Shown here: piece after piece, positions 57,132-64,000 of the stretch
Position numbering within the stretch: position 1 is the stretch's first letter
Layout: every line of letters begins with the position of its first letter
Source: Cellulomonas telluris
GTDB lineage: Bacteria; Actinomycetota; Actinomycetes; Actinomycetales; Cellulomonadaceae
Assembly: GCF_004886325.1 (NCBI RefSeq)
Contig: NZ_QXFN01000002.1
Span: 737,920-801,919, forward strand
Direction: 5' to 3'
DNA: 64,000 nt
The notes under the pieces: generated by a model
Told to the model about the DNA's origin: nothing
Seen by the model: the letters and a program-made list of their open reading frames with translations, nothing else
Databases searched by the model: none
Program-made: the position numbers and the translations under genes

Positions 57132-59342
57132 TCAGCGTGCGGCGGCGTCGTCGCGGGCGTCGGCCGTACCAGCCGTCGCCGTGCCCGCGGCGTCGGCCGG
57201 CTCCGCGGACGCGGCAGGTGCGTCACCGGCCGGTGCGCTCTGCTCGCCGCCCGTGTCCGCGGCCTTGCCCGCGGCGGAGGCCGCCGGGGACGGCACGACG
57301 GGCACGGCGGCGGAGACGGGCGCCGGCCGCGCCTTGGACGCGCGCGCCGGCCGGGCCGGGCGGGAGGGCGCCGGACGCGCGGGGGACGGTGCGGCGGCCT
57401 CCGGCGCAGCGGGGCGGGAGGTCCGCTCCGGCTCCTGGCCGTCCCGGCCCTGGGGCCGTGCCTGCTGCTCCTGCTCCTTGCGGAACGCCGCCTCGATCCG
57501 GTCCGCCTGCTCCAGCGCCGCGCGGTCCGGGTTCGTGCCCAGCAGGTTGCGCAGCTCGTCCAGGTAGGACGTGATCGACTCGCGCTGGCGGTGCAGGTCC
57601 TCCACCTGGCGGGCCGCCGTGGTGCGCTCGCGCTCCGCCTCCGTGAGGGCGTCGGTGAGCTGCTTCTCCGCGTGCTCGCGCGCCTCCGCCACGACCCGGT
57701 CGGCGTTGCGCCGGGCCTGCGACAGCAGCTCGGCCGCCTGCCGCTCGGCGTCGACGCGGACCTTCTCGGCGTGCGCGAGCGCCTTCGCGACCCGCTCCTC
57801 GGCCTCGGCGGCGTGCGCCTCGGCGTCCGCGACCAGCCGCTCGGTCTCGCGGCGCGCCGCCTCGTGCCGCTCGGCGTCCTGGCGCTCGGCGAGCTCGTGC
57901 TGGGAGGCGATGGCGAGCTCGGCGTCGGAGAGCTGCTGCTCGGCCGCACGGACCAGCTCGTCCGCCCGCGCCCGGGCGTGCGCGACGGCCTCGCCGATCG
58001 CGCGCCGGGACTCCGTCTGCAGCCGCTCGACCTCCAGGCGCGTGCGCTCGCGCAGCTCGCGGGTCTCGCGGTCGGCGGCCGCCCGCAGCTCGGCCGCCTC
58101 GCGCTCGACGGTGGCCCGCAGGTCGGCCGTCTCGCGCTGCGTCGTCTCGCGCAGGTGCGCCGTCTCGTGCTGCGTGCGCTCCCGCAGCTCGGTCGTCTCG
58201 CGGTCCGCGAGGGCGCGCAGCTGGGCGGCGTACTGCTCGGACTCGGTCCGCAGCGTCGCGACGGCGTCCTCGGCCTCGGCGCGCATGCGGGCCACCTCGT
58301 CGGACGCGGTGGCGCGCAGCTCGGCGGCCTCGCGCTCCGCGGTGGCGCGCACGTACGCCGCGTACTGCTCGGCCTCCGTGCGCAGCGCGGTCACCTCGGC
58401 CGTGACGCGCTGCTGCAGCGCGGTCGCGTCCCGCTCCGCCGCCGCGCGGGTCGCGTCCGCGTACTCCGCCGCGGCCGCGCGCAGGGCCGTGGTCTCCTCG
58501 GCCGCGCGCTGCCGCCACGCCGAGACCTCGGCGTTCGTCTCCGAGCGCACGCGCGCCGCGTACCGCTCGGCGTCGCCGCGCAGCTGGGCCGCCTCGGCCT
58601 CGGTGCGCTGCCGCAGCTCGGTGGTGTCGCGGTCCGCGTCCTGGCGCAGGTCCTGCGCGTAGCGCTCGGCCTCGGCGCGCTGCTCGGCGGTCTCCGCCTC
58701 GGTGCGGCTGCGCAGCTCCGTGGCCGTGCGCTCGGTGGCGACGCGCAGCTGGGTGGCCTCGTTCTCGACCCGAGCCCGCAGGGTCCCGAGCTCGCGCTCG
58801 AGCGACGACCGCCGCTCGCTCTCCTCGGTCGTGATCGCGCTCTGGATGCGCGCGGCCTCCCGCTCGGCGGACCCGACGAGCTCCTCGGCCCGGCGCTGGG
58901 CGGCCAGCAGCTGGCTCTCGGCCTCCGCGGCGGCCGTCGTGCGCACCTCCTCCGCCTCGCGGCGCGCCGTCGCGAGCAGCTCGGCGACCTCGTTCTCCGC
59001 GCGGGCGCGCAGCTGGCCGGCGGCGAGCTTCGCCCGGGCGAGCGCGTCGGCGGCCTGGGCGTTCGCCTGCTGGACGACGTCCGAGGACTGCTCCTCCGCC
59101 GAGCGCAGCAGCTGCTCGATCCGCGACCCGAGCCCCGAGTAGGTGGGGCGCTCGGCCTCCCGCAGCTGGCGGTGCGCCTCCGACAGCTCGCCGGCGACCC
59201 GCAGCTTCTCGGCGTCCAACGCCTCGACGCGGGCGCGCGCCTCGGCGAGCGCCTGCTCGAGCGACGAGACGGCCTGGTCCACGGCCTCGCGGTCGTACCC
59301 GCGGAAGCCGACGACGGGGAACGGGGTGCGGGCATCGGGCAC
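57132..59342 (-). CDS. Scy/FilP-like hendecad coiled-coil protein with DivIVA-like N-terminus
   Basis: A 736-residue protein. Residues about 8-45 (FPVVGFRGYDREAVDQAVSSLEQAL) resemble the DivIVA membrane-curvature segment. YSGLGSRIEQLL at 68-79 followed by SAEEQSSDVVQQA is the motif seen at the start of Scy/FilP proteins of Streptomyces. From about 85 to 620 it is an uninterrupted Ala/Glu/Arg coiled coil. The Tyr in a repeated ERYA/EQYA motif falls at 228, 261, 294, 327 and 371, spacings of 33, 33, 33 and 44, all multiples of 11, which indicates a hendecad register. The last 110 residues are Pro/Ala-rich and disordered. Such proteins assemble polar-growth scaffolds with DivIVA. The GTG start follows GGAGG. 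Confidence 0.85.
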   Translation of the reverse strand: MPDARTPFPVVGFRGYDREAVDQAVSSLEQALAEARARVEALDAEKLRVAGELSEAHRQLREAERPTYSGLGSRIEQLLRSAEEQSSDVVQQANAQAADALARAKLAAGQLRARAENEVAELLATARREAEEVRTTAAAEAESQLLAAQRRAEELVGSAEREAARIQSAITTEESERRSSLERELGTLRARVENEATQLRVATERTATELRSRTEAETAEQRAEAERYAQDLRQDADRDTTELRQRTEAEAAQLRGDAERYAARVRSETNAEVSAWRQRAAEETTALRAAAAEYADATRAAAERDATALQQRVTAEVTALRTEAEQYAAYVRATAEREAAELRATASDEVARMRAEAEDAVATLRTESEQYAAQLRALADRETTELRERTQHETAHLRETTQRETADLRATVEREAAELRAAADRETRELRERTRLEVERLQTESRRAIGEAVAHARARADELVRAAEQQLSDAELAIASQHELAERQDAERHEAARRETERLVADAEAHAAEAEERVAKALAHAEKVRVDAERQAAELLSQARRNADRVVAEAREHAEKQLTDALTEAERERTTAARQVEDLHRQRESITSYLDELRNLLGTNPDRAALEQADRIEAAFRKEQEQQARPQGRDGQEPERTSRPAAPEAAAPSPARPAPSRPARPARASKARPAPVSAAVPVVPSPAASAAGKAADTGGEQSAPAGDAPAASAEPADAAGTATAGTADARDDAAAR

Positions 59343-59423
59343 GGGGGCATCCTCCAGGGGTGGGGGCCCGGCGTTCGCGGAAGGGGCCGAGGACGTCCTC
59401 GGCGGGCCGGTGCTCCGCCGCCC

Positions 59424-59429
59424 AGGATA
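59424..59429 (-). promoter_or_regulatory. -10 of the coiled-coil gene
   Basis: On the minus strand TATCCT lies 82 bp upstream of the start codon. The -35 is unclear. Confidence 0.45.
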
Positions 59430-59562
59430 CGCGTGGACCGCGCGCGGGCCAGGGCCGGACGGGGCTGCGCGACCGGCGGTCGAGGTGGCCGCCGCGCCGG
59501 TCCCCGGGGGCCGCGGTCCCCGCCGGCCCGTCCCGGTTCGCCCGGTCCGGGGGGCTGCGGCC

Positions 59563-59568
59563 TATCCT
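59563..59568 (+). promoter_or_regulatory. -10 of the two-TM protein gene
   Basis: TATCCT, the same hexamer as in the divergent promoter, 30 bp before the GTG start. The -35 is unclear. Confidence 0.45.
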
Positions 59569-59597
59569 GGAGCGTCCGTCGGCGGAGAGGATCCTGC

Positions 59598-61421
59598 GTG
59601 CTCAAGCGACTGCTGGTCGCCCTGGTCGGCGTCGTCGGCGTCGTCGTCATCGCCCTCGGCGTCGCCTCCGCGACGATCTGGCGGGCCGACGACGTCCTCG
59701 TCGCCACGCTCGACCCGGACAGCCACGTCCTGGTGACCGACCCGGGGGTGCTCGAGCTCGCGGCGAGCGAGGTGACCGTCCGGGCCGAGGTGGACGACGA
59801 CCAGCCGGTCGTGCTCGCCGTGGGCCGTGACACCGACGTGGCCGGCTGGGTCGGCACCGATCCGCACCAGCGGGTGACGGGCCTCGAGGGCTGGCACGAG
59901 CTCGCGGTGGCCGACGGCCCGGCGCCGACGGCGTCCCCCGCGGCGACGGCGCCCGACGGCACGGCCTCGCCGACCGCGGAGGAGTCCGCCGACGGCGAGG
60001 AGGCCGCGGCGGAGGGCGAGGAGACCGCGGCGGACGCCGAGGTGCCGGACCCGCGCGGCTCCGACCTGTGGGTCGCCGAGGAGTCGGGGACGGGAGAGGT
60101 CGAGCTCACCTGGACGGCGCAGCCGGGCCGGTGGAGCGTCCTGGCGGTCGGCCCGGGGGAGTCGGCCCCGCGGCTGTCCCTCGCCTGGCCGCAGGAGGTG
60201 ACGACCCCGTGGCTCGTGCCGTGCGTCGTCGTCGGCTCGCTCCTGCTGCTCGCGGCGCTGGCACTGCTGGCGCGCGACCTCCTGCGTTCCCGCCGCCGCC
60301 GCCCGGACGCGGAGTGGACCCCGGTCCTCACCGGCCCGCTGCCGGTGCTCGACGCCGAGGGCGCACCCGTGCAGCTCACCCGGCGGCAGCTGCGCGAGCT
60401 GCGCGAGCGCGGGGCCGCCGTGGACGCGGGCGTGCGTGCCGCGCGCGACGAGTCGACGCCGGCGCAGGAGGCGACGGCAGCGCCCCCCGCGGGGCCGGTC
60501 GCGGCCGCGCGCCCGGCGGCGGGGGCGCGCGACGCCGACGCCACCGCGACGACGGCCCTGCCCGCCGCGGGCGCGCAGGAGGGACGTCGCCGGCCGCAGG
60601 GCGCCGGCGACGAGGAGCCGACCACGGGTGGCGCCGCTGGCACGCGCCGCGGGCTGCGCGGCCTGGTCTCGCGGGGGACGGCGGACGACCGGCCCTCGGG
60701 CGCGTCCGCCGCTCCCCGGGACGAGCCCGTCCGGCCGCAGCGCCCGACCGGACGGCCGGACGCCGCAGGCGACGCCGGCGGCCCGGCGCCGTCGGGCGCC
60801 GCGCCCGGCACCGGGCCTCGCGGCGGCTGGTCCCCCGAGCCGGGGCGCCCGTCCGACGCCGCACCGGGCGGTTCCCGTCCGCCGGCGTCCGGTGCGCCGC
60901 GCCCGGCGTGGCTGCAGGGCTCGTCGGGGGCTCCCGCCGCCGGCCCGACCGGTGGCCCGGCGGCCGGGGCGCCCCCCGCGGGCGGGCCGGGCGCACCGCC
61001 AGCCGGTCCCGGCACGGGCTCCCGGGGCTGGGTCCCCGTGCCACCGCCGCCGGGACCCGTCGCCTCCACCCGTGGGTCCTCGCACCCCGACCACCCGACC
61101 CGTCCGGCCGGCCCGGCGCCGACGAGCCGCCCCGCGTGGGTGCGCGACGCGGGGCAGCAGGGGACGGGGCAGCAGGGGACCGGGCAGCAGGGGACCGGGC
61201 ACCCGGGGACCGGGCAGCGCGCCCCCGGGCAGGGCGGCGTGCCCGGCGCGGGCACGCCCCTGCCGCCACCCGGCCCCGCCGCGGCCGAGGGGCCGCGGGC
61301 GCCCGGCGCCGCCGGGACGCCGGACGCCAGCTCGCGCGCCGACGCCTGGCGCCGCGCCTGGGGGCTGCCGCCCCTGCCGCCCGAGGCCGACGACCGCACC
61401 GACCGGGAGGAGGGCCGATGA
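59598..61421 (+). CDS. Two-TM membrane protein with long Pro/Gly/Ala-rich cytoplasmic tail
   Basis: A 607-residue protein. TM1 is at about 4-25 and TM2 at about 213-232 (PCVVVGSLLLLAALALLARDLL), followed by RSRRRR. The outside part between them (about 26-205) has a beta-rich domain interrupted by an acidic Ala/Glu segment. After TM2 comes QLTRRQLRELRERG and then about 300 disordered residues with GQQGTG repeats, ending in a short conserved-looking ADAWRRAWGLPPLPPEADDR. Function unknown; the layout fits a cell-envelope protein with an interaction tail. GTG at 59598 follows GGAGAGG. It overlaps the lipoprotein gene by 4 nt. Confidence 0.75.
   Translation: MLKRLLVALVGVVGVVVIALGVASATIWRADDVLVATLDPDSHVLVTDPGVLELAASEVTVRAEVDDDQPVVLAVGRDTDVAGWVGTDPHQRVTGLEGWHELAVADGPAPTASPAATAPDGTASPTAEESADGEEAAAEGEETAADAEVPDPRGSDLWVAEESGTGEVELTWTAQPGRWSVLAVGPGESAPRLSLAWPQEVTTPWLVPCVVVGSLLLLAALALLARDLLRSRRRRPDAEWTPVLTGPLPVLDAEGAPVQLTRRQLRELRERGAAVDAGVRAARDESTPAQEATAAPPAGPVAAARPAAGARDADATATTALPAAGAQEGRRRPQGAGDEEPTTGGAAGTRRGLRGLVSRGTADDRPSGASAAPRDEPVRPQRPTGRPDAAGDAGGPAPSGAAPGTGPRGGWSPEPGRPSDAAPGGSRPPASGAPRPAWLQGSSGAPAAGPTGGPAAGAPPAGGPGAPPAGPGTGSRGWVPVPPPPGPVASTRGSSHPDHPTRPAGPAPTSRPAWVRDAGQQGTGQQGTGQQGTGHPGTGQRAPGQGGVPGAGTPLPPPGPAAAEGPRAPGAAGTPDASSRADAWRRAWGLPPLPPEADDRTDREEGR
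61152..61211 (+). repeat. Four 15-bp tandem repeats encoding GQQGT units
   Basis: Units 61152-61166, 61167-61181, 61182-61196 and 61197-61211 follow GGGCAGCAGGGGACC with few changes. All keep the reading frame inside the disordered tail. Confidence 0.85.
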
Positions 61422-62440
61422 GCCGCGACCACCGCCGCACCACCCGCCCACGTCTCGCGACGACGGGCGTCGCGCTGCTGTCCACGCTCGCGCTCGCGGG
61501 GTGCGCGGCACCGCTGCCGGAGCCGGCTCCCGAGCCCGTCCCCGCCGTGCCGCCGCCGGCCGTGAGCCTCGACCAGTCGCAGCGCGTGCTCGCCTCCGTC
61601 GGCGAGGTGCTCGCCGAGGCCGACGCGGCCGCCGACCCGGCGGGCCTGCCGGCGCGGCTCGACGGGCCCGCGCTGGCCACGCGCACCGCGGAGTACGTCT
61701 GGGCGCAGGCGACCGCCGGTGCGCGTCCGCCGACCGCGCTCCCCGTCGACGAGCAGGTCCTCGTCGTGCCCGAGACGGACACCTGGCCGCGCACGCAGCT
61801 CGTCGTGTCCGAGCAGCCGGACGACCTCCAGGCGCCCCGGGTGCTCGTGCTCCGCCAGGAGTCGGCCCGGGAGCCCTACAAGCTCTGGGGGTGGGCGCGG
61901 CTGCTGCAGAACGTGCAGATGCCGCCCACCGCCGCACCCGAGGAGGGCAGCCCCGAGCTGCCGCCGGACGCCGAGGGTCTGCTCGTCCCGCCGGGCGAGG
62001 TCGGTGCCCGGTACGCGGACGTGCTCACCCACGGGGACGGGTCCGAGCACGCGGCGTCGTTCGCGCCCGACAGCTTCCGCTCGACGGTCCAGGAGACCAG
62101 GAGCGCGCTGGCCGGCAGCCTCCAGGGCGCCGGCGCGGGTGCGTTGACGGAGACGTACGTCCCCGCGGCCGAGCCGGTCGTGACCCTGGGGACGGCCGAC
62201 GGCGGCGCGCTCGTCGTCACGGAGATGACCACGACGTCGACGGTGACGCTGGCGGGCGGCGCGACCATCCCGGTCGAGCCGTTCTACGCCGCGCTCGCGG
62301 GCGGGGCGACCACGGCGGGGACGAGCTTCAGCCGCGTCTTCACCGGGGTCCTGGTGGTCTACGTGCCGCCCGCCGACGCCGGTGCGCCCGCCCAGGTGCT
62401 CGCGGCCGAGCACGTCGTCACGTCCGCCGCGGCCCAGTGA
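61418..62440 (+). CDS. Lipoprotein of unknown function
   Basis: A 340-residue protein with a lipoprotein signal ending L26-A-G-C29 and a Pro-rich tether (about 30-50). The remainder is a globular extracytoplasmic domain (LRQESAREPYKLWGWARLL; PPGEVGARYADVL; NTF2-like feel) found next to the two-TM protein in related actinobacteria. Function unknown. ATG overlaps the upstream stop by 4 nt after GGGAGGAGG, so the two membrane proteins are probably made together. Confidence 0.82.
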   Translation: MSRDHRRTTRPRLATTGVALLSTLALAGCAAPLPEPAPEPVPAVPPPAVSLDQSQRVLASVGEVLAEADAAADPAGLPARLDGPALATRTAEYVWAQATAGARPPTALPVDEQVLVVPETDTWPRTQLVVSEQPDDLQAPRVLVLRQESAREPYKLWGWARLLQNVQMPPTAAPEEGSPELPPDAEGLLVPPGEVGARYADVLTHGDGSEHAASFAPDSFRSTVQETRSALAGSLQGAGAGALTETYVPAAEPVVTLGTADGGALVVTEMTTTSTVTLAGGATIPVEPFYAALAGGATTAGTSFSRVFTGVLVVYVPPADAGAPAQVLAAEHVVTSAAAQ

Positions 62441-62537
62441 CCCCGTCCGCACCCGGCCGCGCACCGGCCGGGTGGCCGCGCCGGTCCACCAGACTGGTAC
62501 CCCTGACCTTCCGCCGACCCGACCCGAGGAGCTCCTG

Positions 62538-63479
62538 ATGTCGCACCAGTCGCCCCAGCCGCACCCGCGGCTGGACGTGCGTGGCGCCGTCGACCTGTCC
62601 GCCCTGGCCCGTCCGGCGACGCCGCCGCCCGGGACCCCCGGTGGTCTGCCCGCCGCGACGTCGTGGGTGCGGGACGTCGACCAGTCGACGTTCGGCGACG
62701 TCGTGCAGGCCTCGACGCAGCACCCCGTCGTGGTCGCGCTGTGGGCGCCCTGGAGCGAGGTGAGCCAGCAGGTGGTGGCCGACCTCGCCGCGCTCGCGGA
62801 CGAGGACGGCGGCCGCTGGCTGCTCGCGCGGATCGACGCCGAGGCGAACCCGCAGGTGGCGGCGGCCTTCCAGGCGCAGTCGGTGCCGACGGTGGTCGCC
62901 GTGCTCGGTGGTCAGCCGCTCCCGCTGTTCCAGGGGGCGTACCCGCGCGACCAGGTGCGCGCCGTGCTCGACCAGCTGCTGGCCGCCGCGGAGGCCAACG
63001 GGATCACCGGGCGCGTGACGCCCGCGGAGGCGACCGCCGCTCCGGCGGCGGAGCCGGAGCCGGCCCTGCCGCCACTGCACCAGGCCGCGTACGACGCGAT
63101 CGAGCGGGACGACCTGCCGGCTGCCCGGCAGGCGTACGAGCAGGCGCTGCGCGAGAACCCGCGGGACGCGATGGCGCGCGCGGGTCTGGCGCAGGTGGGT
63201 CTGATGGAGCGGACCGCGGGGGCGGACCTGCGTGCCGTGCGCGACACCGCGGCGGCGGACCCCTCGGACGTGGACGCGCAGCTCGCGGTCGCCGACCTCG
63301 ACGTCTACGGCGGGGCGGTCGAGGACGCGTTCGCGCGTCTCGTCGACGTCGTCCGCCGGACGCACGGCGACGAGCGCGAGCGCGTGCGGAAGCGGCTCGT
63401 CGACCTGTTCGAGGTCGTCGGCCCGGACGACCCGAGGGTCGCCGCGGCACGCCGGGCGCTCGCGTCCGCGCTCTACTGA
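62538..63479 (+). CDS. YbbN/CnoX-like thioredoxin-fold TPR protein (co-chaperonin type)
   Basis: A 313-residue cytoplasmic protein. The thioredoxin fold (about 42-150) has WAPWSEVSQQVV where thioredoxins have WCGPC, so both active-site cysteines are missing; the cis-Pro strand VPTVVAVLGGQPL is kept. A TPR-like helical region (about 180-313) with AAYDAIERDDLPAARQAYEQAL follows. This matches YbbN/CnoX proteins, which act as holdases and not as disulfide reductases. GAGGAGCT precedes the ATG. Confidence 0.9.
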   Translation: MSHQSPQPHPRLDVRGAVDLSALARPATPPPGTPGGLPAATSWVRDVDQSTFGDVVQASTQHPVVVALWAPWSEVSQQVVADLAALADEDGGRWLLARIDAEANPQVAAAFQAQSVPTVVAVLGGQPLPLFQGAYPRDQVRAVLDQLLAAAEANGITGRVTPAEATAAPAAEPEPALPPLHQAAYDAIERDDLPAARQAYEQALRENPRDAMARAGLAQVGLMERTAGADLRAVRDTAAADPSDVDAQLAVADLDVYGGAVEDAFARLVDVVRRTHGDERERVRKRLVDLFEVVGPDDPRVAAARRALASALY

Positions 63480-63531
63480 GCGGGCGGTGACCGCACCAGG
63501 ACGGCTGTGACGCACGCCGCCCGGCACGGGC

Positions 63532-63560
63532 TTGCGCCGGTGCGGGCGGCTGCGTAACTT
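63532..63560 (+). promoter_or_regulatory. rrn promoter P1
   Basis: TTGCGC (63532-63537), a 17-bp spacer and TAACTT (63555-63560). Confidence 0.6.
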
Positions 63561-63751
63561 ACTCGAGGCCGCCCGGCAGGGAGGAACGGACACCGGATCG
63601 ACGAGAACCGGTGGTCGGTCCCGCGGGACGGCCCCCCGGACCTCTCCCGCCGGCCTCGCGCCGGGCACTGGTGAGCGCCCGGGTGCGGGACGGATGTCCG
63701 GCTCGACCGACGCACCGCGGTCGCCCTTCGAGGGCCGGCACGGAGCGGGGG

Positions 63752-63780
63752 TTGACCGGGCAGGACGGAACCGCTAAGTT
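63752..63780 (+). promoter_or_regulatory. rrn promoter P2
   Basis: TTGACC (63752-63757), a 17-bp spacer and TAAGTT (63775-63780), the best sigma-70-type match of the three. Confidence 0.72.
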
Positions 63781-63902
63781 GTAACGGTTGCCTCCGGGCA
63801 GGTGCGAGCAGGGATCCATGTCACATCGATGACGGGGAACAGTTCGCGAGACCTGCCGGTCGAGGTGGACGTCAGCGGAGATCCGAAGCGGCCACGCTGT
63901 GG

Positions 63903-63931
63903 TCGAAGAGGAAGAAAAGCTCCGCTAAAGT
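63903..63931 (+). promoter_or_regulatory. rrn promoter P3
   Basis: TAAAGT (63926-63931) with a weak -35 TCGAAG (63903-63908) at 17 bp. Closest to the rRNA gene. Confidence 0.5.
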
Positions 63932-63984
63932 GGATGAGCCTCCTGCGGGAAGCCCGAGAGGGTGGATCGAGGATGAGCGTCTGT

Positions 63985-64000
63985 TCCTTGAGAACTCAAC
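63985..64000 (+). other. rrn leader element with TTGAG/CTCAA inverted arms
   Basis: TCCTTGAGAACTCAAC holds the short inverted pair TTGAG-AA-CTCAA. In actinobacterial rrn operons this stretch belongs to the antitermination/processing region upstream of 16S rRNA. It is cut by the window end. Confidence 0.6.

Larger units (their letters stand above)
63480..64000 (+). promoter_or_regulatory. Multi-promoter leader of a ribosomal RNA operon
   Basis: No coding region is supported here. Three promoter-like elements in tandem, all pointing right, are followed by a leader ending in TTGAGAACTCAAC, a sequence characteristic of actinobacterial rrn leaders shortly before 16S rRNA. The 16S gene itself lies beyond the window. 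Confidence 0.78.

Noticed and set aside
56907-59597. In-frame extension making the two-TM protein 1504 residues long
   Set aside because: The upstream part is antisense to the coiled-coil gene and lacks any protein-like pattern; GTG at 59598 has a ribosome site and a signal-like helix.
61152-61211. Tandem repeats considered as a CRISPR-like array
   Set aside because: 15-bp units without spacers, in frame inside a coding region, no cas genes.
58391-62464. 1357-codon minus-strand open frame
   Set aside because: Low-complexity Arg/Ala/Pro product opposite the two-TM and lipoprotein genes; an artefact of high GC.

Overview
The window reads as chromosomal DNA of a high-GC actinobacterium, most likely in or near Cellulomonas. 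The grounds are very GC-rich codon third positions and frequent GTG starts. Other actinobacterial markers are the gene order argS-lysA-hom-thrC-thrB-rho-rpmE-prfA-prmC-tsaC-atp, a NucS/EndoMS mismatch endonuclease, a Scy/FilP-like coiled-coil protein, an LAVTG (class E type) sortase signal, and many plant-polysaccharide hydrolases. The genus is inference. I see no prophage, transposase, CRISPR array or secondary-metabolite cluster.

Layout. 1-1694: the 3' end of a flotillin-like gene, then a pterin-dehydratase/VOC fusion. 1742-11817: a galactan locus with a divergent LacI regulator, an intracellular GH42 beta-galactosidase, a sugar-binding lipoprotein, two ABC permeases and a secreted, wall-anchored GH53 endo-galactanase. 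Two copies of a GTGACCGGTCAC palindrome lie in the divergent promoter. 11909-13049: a MarR regulator and flavodoxin-fold oxidoreductase behind twin identical palindromes. 13111-13183: tRNA-Arg(CCG), then a GntR/FadR regulator. 14151-38235: housekeeping block of argS-lysA, the threonine genes, rho, rpmE, a translation-factor and tRNA-modification run with four successive 4-nt GTGA overlaps, a complete F-type ATP synthase operon, a DUF2550 protein and nucS, then an autoregulated TetR with a YndJ-like membrane protein. 38217-40129: a DUF1990 protein and nagA.

40137-54504: a second carbohydrate locus: GH3 (minus strand), an LplA-type Tat lipoprotein with two permeases, a LacI regulator, a second GH42, a GH31 alpha-xylosidase and a GH1 beta-glucosidase. 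Five related palindromes (consensus TCGAANCGNTTCGA) sit before the GH3, transporter, LacI/GH42 and GH1 promoters and tie the locus into one probable regulon. An alpha-xylosidase with a beta-galactosidase and beta-glucosidases is the set needed to take apart imported xyloglucan oligosaccharides. That substrate is my inference and the most interesting hypothesis in the window. Neither transport locus encodes an ATPase, so both presumably share an MsiK-type ATPase encoded elsewhere.

54612-63479: a small CxxC protein, a HAD phosphatase, an alpha/beta hydrolase, a 736-residue hendecad coiled-coil protein with an N-terminal DivIVA-like segment, a two-TM protein with a long proline-rich tail, a lipoprotein and a YbbN-like thioredoxin-fold/TPR protein. 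63480-64000: a multi-promoter leader of a ribosomal RNA operon whose 16S gene should begin just past the window.
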